A program made the translations under genes and the position numbers. 63,659 nt of DNA from a virus. The stretch lies in IMG/VR virus record IMGVR_UViG_3300045118_000327, positions 1-63,659 of that record. One strand, 5' to 3'. Below the pieces are notes generated by a model. It saw nothing but the letters and a program-made list of their open reading frames with translations, was not told the DNA's origin and searched no databases. This document shows positions 57,464 through 63,659 of this stretch, piece after piece (position 1 is the first letter of the stretch; each line of letters starts with the position of its first letter).

Positions 57464-57987
57464 GCATAAGTTAAACAGATAGCAAAATCTTTATTAGGTA
57501 ATTCAATCGTACAAAGTACTAGTGTATGGGAACCATCGCTGGGAAGTGTTGCAGACGTATAACCATGCCCTATAAATGATAATTCTACAAGGTTTGGAAT
57601 AAGTAATTTCTTAACATCGCCGCCATTCATACTGAGATGAAATTCGGTGTCTAATTGATAATCCGTTAATAAGTCTTTATAATTGTTTTTATTAAATGTT
57701 GCCACTGCTATCGGTAATGTACCGAAATACGTATTTTCAGTCCAAGGACAAGTATACATTGAAGCCTGTTTTAATTTATCCAGAAAATCTTTTGGGATAT
57801 TCATTTTGGCCAATGCGTTAAACGCGGATGTTGAAATTATCATTGTTGGTATAATATCTAGTTTCAACACCTCTGGTGTGAGTTCCTTTATATCCAAACC
57901 AACTGCAAATATAAAATCACTGTAATCCCGAATATCGTTGATAGATGTTTCTATTTCACGTTGAAATAACAATCTTTTGCTTTCCAT
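57448..57987 (-). CDS. Hypothetical protein
   Basis: 179 residues, no family recognised. Overlaps the CCA-adding enzyme gene by 16 bases. C-terminal part is strand-rich with FIGHGYTS and ATLPSDGSH. Confidence 0.55.
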   Translation of the reverse strand: MESKRLLFQREIETSINDIRDYSDFIFAVGLDIKELTPEVLKLDIIPTMIISTSAFNALAKMNIPKDFLDKLKQASMYTCPWTENTYFGTLPIAVATFNKNNYKDLLTDYQLDTEFHLSMNGGDVKKLLIPNLVELSFIGHGYTSATLPSDGSHTLVLCTIELPNKDFAICLTYAWHNK

Positions 57988-58016
57988 AATATACCTTTTT
58001 ATTTAGTTTATGATTG

Positions 58017-58098
58017 TGCGCAAAAAGGGACTCGAACCCTTATGGATTTCTCCGCCACCCCCTCAAGATGGTGTGTCTGCCAGTTCCACCATTTGCGC
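58017..58098 (-). tRNA. tRNA-Leu(GAG)
   Basis: 82 nt, class II. Acceptor GCGCAAA/TTTGCGC, anticodon stem CCATC/GGTGG, loop TTGAGGG (GAG). Discriminator A, no CCA. Confidence 0.9.
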
Positions 58099-58105
58099 TT
58101 TTATT

Positions 58106-58318
58106 TTAAGGTTGCAGTTTAACTTCTATGCTATCCATCCACAAATTCATATTATGAAATACTACTAAATATGAAGTATAAATATTTAATGTACCATTTT
58201 TGTCGGTGCCCGTTTCTGTTTGTATTGCAATCACTTTTGCAGATTCTTCGTCCTGGAATTTTGGATTTATCGCCCGACAATTTATTGGTTTATGAAATGT
58301 AGCCAACAATGTACTCAT
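58106..58318 (-). CDS. Hypothetical protein
   Basis: 70 residues, strand-rich, no family recognised. ATGA overlap with the upstream gene. Confidence 0.55.
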   Translation of the reverse strand: MSTLLATFHKPINCRAINPKFQDEESAKVIAIQTETGTDKNGTLNIYTSYLVVFHNMNLWMDSIEVKLQP

Positions 58319-58560
58319 TTTACATGCTGTCCTTTTAAAACAGTTATTAGTAGCTTTTCTGTATCTTTCCGATTTCGTACTTTATCAAAAACTCGTCCTA
58401 ATATGTCTTTAGGTGTAACTACTACACAATAATCTTCTGATACGAGTGCATGTTGTTCTTTAGTTATAACTTTATTTTCTAATAGATTGTTAACAAGCAC
58501 TTCCTTTACTTGGTTTGCAAACTCAGTCATGTTTTCTGTCGTCATGCTGTATATGTTCAT
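58315..58560 (-). CDS. Hypothetical protein
   Basis: 81 residues, no family recognised. Part of a coupled run 58837 to 58106. An internal start at 58545 is also possible. Confidence 0.55.
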   Translation of the reverse strand: MNIYSMTTENMTEFANQVKEVLVNNLLENKVITKEQHALVSEDYCVVVTPKDILGRVFDKVRNRKDTEKLLITVLKGQHVK

Positions 58561-58837
58561 TTTTTATCTCCATTAATTTTACGTCATAATCAAACGACAA
58601 TATTAAATATTGTTTTAGCTTTTTCAAAAAGTCGGCGTCTTTTGGTGATGCATTAATAGTTATCAATTTAGTTTTCGTGACGAATCTTCTTTTATGTAGA
58701 CCATGTTTAATAGTCTCTTCCAACGCAATTCTTAAATTATTAGTATATGCAAATACTACACGTAATACATTATTTTCCGAGGCTACTATTGCCACTATAC
58801 CATTTGTTTTAGTTTTTATAATAAGATATTGTCTCAT
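58523..58837 (-). CDS. Hypothetical protein directly after a tRNA
   Basis: 104 residues. The ATG begins 2 bases after the last base of tRNA-Ser(CGA), with no space for a separate ribosome site. Function unknown. Confidence 0.55.
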   Translation of the reverse strand: MRQYLIIKTKTNGIVAIVASENNVLRVVFAYTNNLRIALEETIKHGLHKRRFVTKTKLITINASPKDADFLKKLKQYLILSFDYDVKLMEIKNEHIQHDDRKHD

Positions 58838-58838
58838 G

Positions 58839-58927
58839 CGGAAAGTAGGAGATTCGAACTCCTATGGCGCACTACACGCCTACTGGTTTTCGAGACCAGG
58901 CCCCGCACCAATGAGGTCAGACTTTCC
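58839..58927 (-). tRNA. tRNA-Ser(CGA)
   Basis: 89 nt, class II. Acceptor GGAAAGT/ACTTTCC, anticodon stem CTGGT/ACCAG, loop CTCGAAA (CGA). Discriminator G, no CCA. Confidence 0.95.
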
Positions 58928-58931
58928 TATG

Positions 58932-59018
58932 CGGAGAGTTAGGGATTCGAACCCCAGACGGACATAATGCCGCGCGCAATTTTCAAGATTGGTTCCTCGA
59001 CCAAACCGGACACTCTCC
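58932..59018 (-). tRNA. tRNA-Ser(UGA)
   Basis: 87 nt, class II. Acceptor GGAGAGT/ACTCTCC, anticodon loop CTTGAAA (UGA), long variable arm. Discriminator G, no CCA. Confidence 0.95.
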
Positions 59019-59042
59019 AAGAAAGCCAATTATTTGGCTTTC
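59019..59042 (-). terminator. Hairpin after the small gene
   Basis: GAAAGCCAA-ATAA-TTGGCTTTC: 9-pair hairpin overlapping the stop codon of the 50-residue gene, just before the tRNA-Ser genes. No clear T run, so it may be an RNA-processing or partial terminator element. Confidence 0.45.
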
Positions 59043-59182
59043 AATAGTTGATACACTTTTCTTGTGCAAGTGGGTTTCATTACTAATGGAACTGATTTTT
59101 TATCGTAATATTCTACCCAAGGCGCATCTTTTGTTATTTTATAGGCTTTCTTACGCAAAGCCTTAGCTCGTTTTCCATTCAT
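59030..59182 (-). CDS. Small basic protein
   Basis: 50 codons, starting MNGKRAKALRKKAYKITKDA, Lys-rich. ATGA overlap with the ligase gene. Similar small basic proteins occur in many large phages; function unknown. Confidence 0.55.
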   Translation of the reverse strand: MNGKRAKALRKKAYKITKDAPWVEYYDKKSVPLVMKPTCTRKVYQLLKAK

Positions 59183-60393
59183 TCTTCAACCACGCATTCT
59201 GTGTGTATTTTATCTGGTCGTAGTCGCTGAATTATTCCAAACTGTAATTTTCCAGAATCTTGAATATCCTGATATTCAGCTTCGATTACAAAGTTCTTTT
59301 TTACTTTACCAGAATTTAGATCCTTTGTAAGTTGTGCTAGTTCATCGTGAGTTAGTTTACCAGGGCCGACATATCCACGATCGATAATGGTGCCTTTGGA
59401 GTCGTATTGTGCCACAGCAAACTTCGCATAAAAATTGGCGTGTTTTCCGGATTTTCCCTTAAGCCATTCTGTGACAAAAAAGTCATCAGTTTTGAGAAAT
59501 TTGTATTTATAACTTCCCGCTCGATGTGCTTCTCCATCCATTGTATAAGAGATATATGATTTCTCACCTGGCACACGAAGGACAAAACCCTCCCAATTTT
59601 CTTCTTCGGCAAATTGAAGTAGCTCCTTCCAATCTGTGTATATGGGGGGCACGTTGATATTGATAGATTTGAGTAATTCGAATCGTTTAGTATATTCTCT
59701 ATTTCCGACAAAATCTCCTTTGAAGAATAGGACATCGAAGGGGATACAGTTGAATTGTCCATCTTTTGATAACTCGTTATAACGCGATATAGCCTCCGCA
59801 GCATCATCTTTACGAACAACCTGCGCTACATGTCTAGGCGATTCACGTTTTGTTGTGTTGTTATAATATATAAATTCGGTTAATAAAAACGTTTCACTTG
59901 GTAGTATAGCCAATAATTTTTTTATAGGCGGTAACTGTATTAATACGTCTGTACGATCTTCCATACGACGTGAAAATACTTTTTCGGTAGTTTTGCCTTT
60001 AACCAAGAATAAGCAATGCCCATCGAATTTTCTTTGTCCATACGTATTTTTACCATCAATAATTGATTGTGGTGTTTTAGATATAGGTTTATTAGGACAA
60101 AATGCTTCTGGTATATTATCCAGATCAATAACAGTTTGCACTATTGATGAGGTAACTGAAGGCATCTTTGTATCGTAACCTTCTTTTTTCTTAATTACGA
60201 TCTTGGCTTCCATCTCTGCCAATGCCTGCTCTGCAGGTGTAGTTTCATTAGCTTTACCGATATTCATTCCCACACATACCTTCACAGTTTCTTGCTGTTT
60301 ACCGTTTAATTGCCCCCAACGAGTATAGAATTTTTCTTTTACAGTCCAGAATTCTAATACTTTAATTTTTCCTGTTTTGCTTTTTTGGTACAA
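59179..60393 (-). CDS. WGR-domain ATP-dependent DNA ligase
   Basis: 404 residues. Residues 1-65 are a WGR-type nucleic-acid-binding domain (WGQ at 26-28). The ligase follows: adenylation Lys122 in KFDG, FLLTEF, WEGFVLRV, and YKYKFLKTDD as the later motifs, then an OB fold. Joins DNA or nicked duplex ends during phage replication and repair. Second ligase in this window. Confidence 0.85.
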   Translation of the reverse strand: MYQKSKTGKIKVLEFWTVKEKFYTRWGQLNGKQQETVKVCVGMNIGKANETTPAEQALAEMEAKIVIKKKEGYDTKMPSVTSSIVQTVIDLDNIPEAFCPNKPISKTPQSIIDGKNTYGQRKFDGHCLFLVKGKTTEKVFSRRMEDRTDVLIQLPPIKKLLAILPSETFLLTEFIYYNNTTKRESPRHVAQVVRKDDAAEAISRYNELSKDGQFNCIPFDVLFFKGDFVGNREYTKRFELLKSININVPPIYTDWKELLQFAEEENWEGFVLRVPGEKSYISYTMDGEAHRAGSYKYKFLKTDDFFVTEWLKGKSGKHANFYAKFAVAQYDSKGTIIDRGYVGPGKLTHDELAQLTKDLNSGKVKKNFVIEAEYQDIQDSGKLQFGIIQRLRPDKIHTECVVEE

Positions 60394-60395
60394 AG

Positions 60396-60578
60396 TTAAT
60401 TTTTTAATCCGAGCACCTTATTAGTTAGATTTGTCATACAAATTGAACAAATATTACAATAAACAGGTATATAAGCATCATTAGTGCAAAGTACAAATTT
60501 TTCATTTTTTATTATCTTTGCTTGACATTTATGACAATGTCTGGTATTATCTGCTTTTTCTACTGTTATTTTTCTCAT
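60396..60578 (-). CDS. Small zinc-ribbon protein
   Basis: 60 residues. HCHKCQ near residue 14 and CNICSICM near 41 give two CxxC pairs, a zinc ribbon. Possibly a regulator or nucleic-acid-binding accessory. Confidence 0.65.
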   Translation of the reverse strand: MRKITVEKADNTRHCHKCQAKIIKNEKFVLCTNDAYIPVYCNICSICMTNLTNKVLGLKN

Positions 60579-60931
60579 TCTTTAATTCCCAAATTAGTAT
60601 GTAATTTGCTTTTTACGGCGGCCATTGAATTGAGTAACTGTGTTAATAATAATTTTCGGTAATCTTCTAAATCCATTTCTAGCGCCAACGCCCTCAGTTT
60701 AACATGTATGGCGTCCGGTTTAATAGCAAGTTCTATATCTTTGGACAACGTCCTTAACAATTCTACACATTTGTCTGTTGTAGCATTGTGTATAAAATTT
60801 TCTATATCTGTTATATGTTGTTCCATAGGTTTGATTGTGAAAGTGAGAGTTGAGTAATCGTCAAAGAATAATTTTTTTATAGCAGCGGTAGTAATAACTG
60901 CTAATTCTATTTGTTCATATGCCTTAAACAT
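60575..60931 (-). CDS. Hypothetical helical protein directly after a tRNA
   Basis: 118 residues, helical. ATG starts 2 bases after the last base of tRNA-Arg(UCG); the GGGGGT of the tRNA's acceptor stem could serve as ribosome site. Function unknown. Confidence 0.55.
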   Translation of the reverse strand: MFKAYEQIELAVITTAAIKKLFFDDYSTLTFTIKPMEQHITDIENFIHNATTDKCVELLRTLSKDIELAIKPDAIHVKLRALALEMDLEDYRKLLLTQLLNSMAAVKSKLHTNLGIKE

Positions 60932-60932
60932 G

Positions 60933-61006
60933 TACCCCCAGCAGGACTCGAACCCGCACTATTCGCGTCCGAAGCGCGACGTTTTATCCAATTAGACTAT
61001 AGGGGT
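60933..61006 (-). tRNA. tRNA-Arg(UCG)
   Basis: 74 nt. Acceptor ACCCCTA/TGGGGGT, anticodon stem TCGCG/CGCGA, loop CTTCGGA (UCG). Discriminator A, no CCA. Confidence 0.95.
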
Positions 61007-61013
61007 ATAATTA

Positions 61014-61022
61014 TCTTATACC
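61014..61022 (-). promoter_or_regulatory. GGTATAAGA promoter-like motif
   Basis: Minus-strand TTGG-TATAAGA upstream of tRNA-Arg(UCG), overlapping the stop codon of the membrane protein gene. Confidence 0.5.
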
Positions 61023-61579
61023 AAACTTATTATAGCAATAACTAATATCCAAGCAATAATTCCACCTTTATATAATTCAACGGTATCACCAACCTCTCCG
61101 CCGAAAAATTTCATCCAATAACTAGGTATTTTTAACTTTCCGATTTGGCGCGTTCTTGGTAACCAAGGCATATATTTTGGTAAACGAAATCCTAGAATGT
61201 GAATAACTTCTCGAGAGCGCCACCAACTTTCCGGTAATTTTATCCAACGAGAAAACAAAAAGAACATTAAGTCTTCAACCCCCGCATAGAATAAAAATAC
61301 CGTACATAGAAACATTACAAGCGATACAAATGTATAACCACTCCAGAATATTAACATTAATGCGACTTCAGCAAACCAAAATATAAATTGGCCCACAGAT
61401 ATATTCTCTGATGCAGTGTTTTTTAGTATTAATGTATCTTCTTCAACGTCGGGAGGTAAAAACGGTAATGTATCCATTATTGCTTCCCAATATAATAATT
61501 CTTTTTTAGCCATTTGCCACAAGTCAAAAAGTGAAATAGCTATAAACTGTAGTATTTGAAATAGTAATTGTGCTATCAT
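61016..61579 (-). CDS. Membrane protein
   Basis: 187 residues with three to four hydrophobic spans (about 1-20, 60-100, 165-185). The ATG lies 3 bases after tRNA-Arg(ACG), whose acceptor end contains AGGAG, so the tRNA itself carries the ribosome site. Function unknown. Confidence 0.6.
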   Translation of the reverse strand: MIAQLLFQILQFIAISLFDLWQMAKKELLYWEAIMDTLPFLPPDVEEDTLILKNTASENISVGQFIFWFAEVALMLIFWSGYTFVSLVMFLCTVFLFYAGVEDLMFFLFSRWIKLPESWWRSREVIHILGFRLPKYMPWLPRTRQIGKLKIPSYWMKFFGGEVGDTVELYKGGIIAWILVIAIISLV

Positions 61580-61581
61580 AG

Positions 61582-61655
61582 TACTCCTAATAGGACTTGA
61601 ACCTACAACCTCTTCGTTCGTAGCGAAGCGCTCTATCCAATTGAGCTATAGGAGC
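61582..61655 (-). tRNA. tRNA-Arg(ACG)
   Basis: 74 nt. Acceptor GCTCCTA/TAGGAGT, anticodon stem CTTCG/CGAAG, loop CTACGAA (ACG, to be read as ICG after deamination). Discriminator A, no CCA. Confidence 0.95.
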
Positions 61656-61658
61656 ATG

Positions 61659-61733
61659 TACCCTCGATGGGAGTCGAACCCACACACAAGTCCTTAGGAG
61701 GGACTGACTCTATTCCATTTAAGTTACGAGGGT
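61659..61733 (-). tRNA. tRNA-Arg(CCU)
   Basis: 75 nt. Acceptor ACCCTCG/CGAGGGT, anticodon stem AGTCC/GGACT, loop CTCCTAA (CCU). No CCA encoded. Its 5' end overlaps the end of the upstream protein gene. Confidence 0.95.
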
Positions 61734-62177
61734 GGAGGTGTTACATCGTGGACTACATTTTGGGCATGGGCAACTTATACCGTGTACACAGGGAGTCCCA
61801 TCTAGTTTCATACCAGTACCATGACATTCTGTACATTGGTCGTGCATGCATGGCTGCCAATGTGTATGTTTTTGAATATTTTCCAAATGTTGTTTTTGGA
61901 TTCGTCTTAAGTTTTCTTCGTATTGTTCTTTATTCATATCGATCCTTAGTTGTAGTAGGGATCCTAGCCAATCCCCCACACAGGCGGGAATTAATAGCCA
62001 AGGGTCACTTACATATGATATAACAATTACCGCGCCAAGCAAATATAATACTGAACCGGAGCTTGCCGCTTGTAGTTGTTTTTTTAAAGTTTGCGCATGT
62101 GCTGTGCGTCGTATATAATATGAATATAAAAAGCCGAGCACAAATGCTGCGAGAAATACATATATTATTTGAACCAT
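61719..62177 (-). CDS. Membrane protein with DnaJ-like zinc finger
   Basis: 152 residues from the ATG at 62177, chosen because it lies 3 bases after tRNA-Gly; the longer frame would overlap the tRNA. Two membrane spans (about 4-22, 42-62), then CMHDQCTECHGTGMKLDGTP and CPCPKC resembling the Cys-rich zinc repeats of DnaJ. Its end overlaps tRNA-Arg(CCU) by 15 bases. Confidence 0.6.
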   Translation of the reverse strand: MVQIIYVFLAAFVLGFLYSYYIRRTAHAQTLKKQLQAASSGSVLYLLGAVIVISYVSDPWLLIPACVGDWLGSLLQLRIDMNKEQYEENLRRIQKQHLENIQKHTHWQPCMHDQCTECHGTGMKLDGTPCVHGISCPCPKCSPRCNTSTLVT

Positions 62178-62179
62178 AG

Positions 62180-62253
62180 AGCGGTTGATGGGATTCGAAC
62201 CCACGAGATTCTGCATGGCAAGCAGACGCACTAGGCCTCTATGCGACAACCGC
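62180..62253 (-). tRNA. tRNA-Gly(GCC)
   Basis: 74 nt. Acceptor GCGGTTG/CAACCGC, anticodon stem TCTGC/GCAGA, loop TTGCCAT (GCC). Discriminator T, no CCA. Confidence 0.95.
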
Positions 62254-62260
62254 CTAATTA

Positions 62261-62617
62261 TTACTTTTCTATCATAAAGATTCCGATAAGATCGAAAGCG
62301 TTATTTACGAAAAATTCATGACAGATAGGTTTTTCAAAAGTATCAAGTATCTTTTTAAAGTTACTCTCCAGCTCAGCCAAACTGTTGGTTGATATATTTC
62401 CGATAGTATGTTGAATTATTTCTATCGATGTGGGATCGTCTTCTTCTCTGTATCCCAAACTGATAATTAGTTGATCAAGGGGTTCTACATATTCCACACC
62501 TAAGCTATGTGCCGAAATATTTTGAGTAGCTGCAAATTCAGTTACTTCTTTTAATATTTTTTCCGGGCTGTCAGAATTACTTTTAAATAATTTGATCTTA
62601 TTAAAATATGTTTTCAT
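62261..62617 (-). CDS. Hypothetical protein
   Basis: 118 residues, acidic, no family recognised. Confidence 0.55.
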   Translation of the reverse strand: MKTYFNKIKLFKSNSDSPEKILKEVTEFAATQNISAHSLGVEYVEPLDQLIISLGYREEDDPTSIEIIQHTIGNISTNSLAELESNFKKILDTFEKPICHEFFVNNAFDLIGIFMIEK

Positions 62618-62646
62618 ATATGTGATCCTTTATAAAAGTTGAAAAT

Positions 62647-62994
62647 TTAGTGAGATTGTCCATCTATAACTGGAAACAAATCAAATATACGCATACCATG
62701 TGATTCGAAAGGTATATTAAAATCTTTACAAGCAAGTCGTATTCGTTCTACTCCAAGTGGATTCCACGAAATACAACAAACTTTTTGTATTGACTTACCT
62801 GCTTTGCCATATTCGGTTATTAAATGAGAACCATCATGACAACTATCTCCAAGATCATGATCCATGTAAATAATGTCATATACATTTTTCTGAATTAATT
62901 TCAACGCATCTTCAAATGTTGTGGCTACATGAATATTGGTGCGGTTTAAATCAAACCACTCCGGTTGTTTTTCATCATCAACAAATAAAATCAT
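62647..62994 (-). CDS. Receiver-like (cREC) cyclic-phosphate-processing protein
   Basis: 115 residues from the ATG at 62994 (alternative start 63018). ILFVDDEKQP (D6-D7) and MDHDLGD (D45, H46, D47) are the marks of the cREC group of receiver-like domains, which differ from ordinary response regulators by the D-H-D-L-G. In comparative studies cREC domains go with RNA-repair enzymes and process cyclic-phosphate ends. Pairs well with the HAD and ligase proteins here. Confidence 0.7.
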   Translation of the reverse strand: MILFVDDEKQPEWFDLNRTNIHVATTFEDALKLIQKNVYDIIYMDHDLGDSCHDGSHLITEYGKAGKSIQKVCCISWNPLGVERIRLACKDFNIPFESHGMRIFDLFPVIDGQSH

Positions 62995-63481
62995 TTTTTC
63001 GTATAACCCATGGATCACTCCCTGGATAAGCCCAATAGGGATTTGCTTGTTTTGATGCGTGGTTTGTATCAGTTAATACTACTTCATCCATAAATTGATC
63101 CTTTAGTTTATACAAACGCTTTTCCAACCCATTAATCATCTGTGAAGGATGCTCATGATAATGTACGGAGTTTTCATCCCAATTAGGATGAAATCTTTTA
63201 ATGTCACTATATATAATATATGCTCGTAATGGAGCAGGATTCACTAATTGACATTTTAAAGCCCATTCATAATTAAGTTGTAAAATATAAATACCGACTG
63301 AGGCCGCCTTATCAGAAAATTCCATTGAAATATTTATTTGACCGATTTGGTGCGCCTTATGCGCAGGTTGTTCAGGATAATTATATCCGCAACACGACCA
63401 AAGTGTTTTGATACCTAATAAGTTTAAATAAGCAATGGTTTTTACCAATGGTAAATCGATATCGTCTTTTAAGTTTGACAA
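62978..63481 (-). CDS. Hypothetical protein
   Basis: 167 residues, no family recognised. N-terminal LWSCCGYNYPEQPAH; this N-terminus resembles small phage proteins of unknown function. Overlaps the cREC gene by 17 bases. Confidence 0.55.
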   Translation of the reverse strand: MSNLKDDIDLPLVKTIAYLNLLGIKTLWSCCGYNYPEQPAHKAHQIGQINISMEFSDKAASVGIYILQLNYEWALKCQLVNPAPLRAYIIYSDIKRFHPNWDENSVHYHEHPSQMINGLEKRLYKLKDQFMDEVVLTDTNHASKQANPYWAYPGSDPWVIRKNDFIC

Positions 63482-63657
63482 ATTTGTACTCCTAGTTCGT
63501 CTCTAAGTAAAAAGTTCTTTGCAGTTATTAACTCATTGGGCACAGAATATTTATTTTGTAAATATTCCCGTTCTAGCATTTTATATCTATGCAATAGTTC
63601 CATAGCATCGCTATGACGTTTTCGCGCGTCCTTTATTGAAGACAGAGAATCTTGCAC
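63469..63657 (-). CDS. Hypothetical protein, 5' end at window edge
   Basis: At least 62 residues; the first in-window start is a GTG two bases from the window end, so the gene may continue outside. Helical and charged. Confidence 0.45.
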   Translation of the reverse strand: MQDSLSSIKDARKRHSDAMELLHRYKMLEREYLQNKYSVPNELITAKNFLLRDELGVQICQT

Positions 63658-63659
63658 AA

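Noticed and set aside
57448-57987. JAB/MPN isopeptidase to accompany the Ubl/E1 genes
   Set aside because: GHGYTSATLPSDGS resembles part of the JAB motif but lacks the second histidine and the upstream glutamate pattern.
1-63659. CRISPR array, insertion sequence or integrase/attachment site
   Set aside because: No direct-repeat series, transposase or integrase was seen.

Overview
The window is part of the genome of a large contractile-tailed (myovirus) bacteriophage with AT-rich DNA (roughly 36-38 % GC by eye) and densely packed, often overlapping genes. The evidence is a terminase large subunit, a HK97-type prohead protease and major capsid protein, a tail sheath and tail tube, a family-A DNA polymerase, a phage sigma factor, a lytic transglycosylase, 16 tRNA or tRNA-like genes and a tmRNA. 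Promoters of the TTGACA-17-TATAAT kind, strong AGGAG ribosome sites, an OmpA-domain protein and a secreted beta-barrel-like protein suggest a Gram-negative host; the exact host cannot be read from the sequence.

Layout. (1) 1-2100, minus strand: small early-type genes including a HAD RNA-repair-family phosphatase. (2) 2140-17750, plus strand: packaging and head genes (nucleotidyltransferase, DUF5662, TerL with a 360-residue intein in its Walker B motif, protease, a run of small proteins sharing a short motif, decoration protein, capsid protein, neck proteins). No portal is recognised here. (3) 17970-30564, plus strand: an HNH gene and a sugar/glycosylation island: glycosyltransferases, a radical SAM enzyme, two split thiamine-diphosphate enzymes, a methyltransferase, several SDR enzymes, an RmlC-like epimerase and a GDP-mannose 4,6-dehydratase. 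(4) 30550-37030, plus strand: a 3'-phosphoesterase/ATP-dependent ligase fusion, then tail genes, ending in a bidirectional terminator. (5) 37031-44101, minus strand: dNTP hydrolase, DNA polymerase split by a group I intron, sigma factor, transglycosylase, and a three-gene cassette with a ubiquitin-like protein ending in Gly-Gly and an E1-like activating enzyme. (6) 44110-62253, minus strand: tRNA genes interleaved with protein genes, a five-gene ABC-transporter/OmpA operon, an 830-nt structured RNA region with an embedded amber-suppressor tRNA, a tmRNA whose T-loop is interrupted by a group I intron carrying an antisense LAGLIDADG gene, a peptidyl-tRNA hydrolase, a CCA-adding enzyme, NadD and a WGR-DNA ligase. 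(7) 62261-63659: small genes including a cyclic-phosphate-processing receiver (cREC) protein.

How it fits together. The right half looks like a translation-maintenance module: tRNAs that lack encoded CCA, a CCA-adding enzyme to finish them, a peptidyl-tRNA hydrolase and a tmRNA to recover stalled ribosomes, and HAD, cREC and ligase proteins that belong to RNA/DNA end-repair families. Two promoter types are visible: a sigma70-like one (several copies, often with TTTAG before a TATATT-like -10) and a GGTATAAGA motif in six minus-strand intergenic sites. The most unusual features are the Ubl/E1 cassette (41346-44101), the intron-interrupted tmRNA (53391-54411) and the large structured RNA region (51410-52225).
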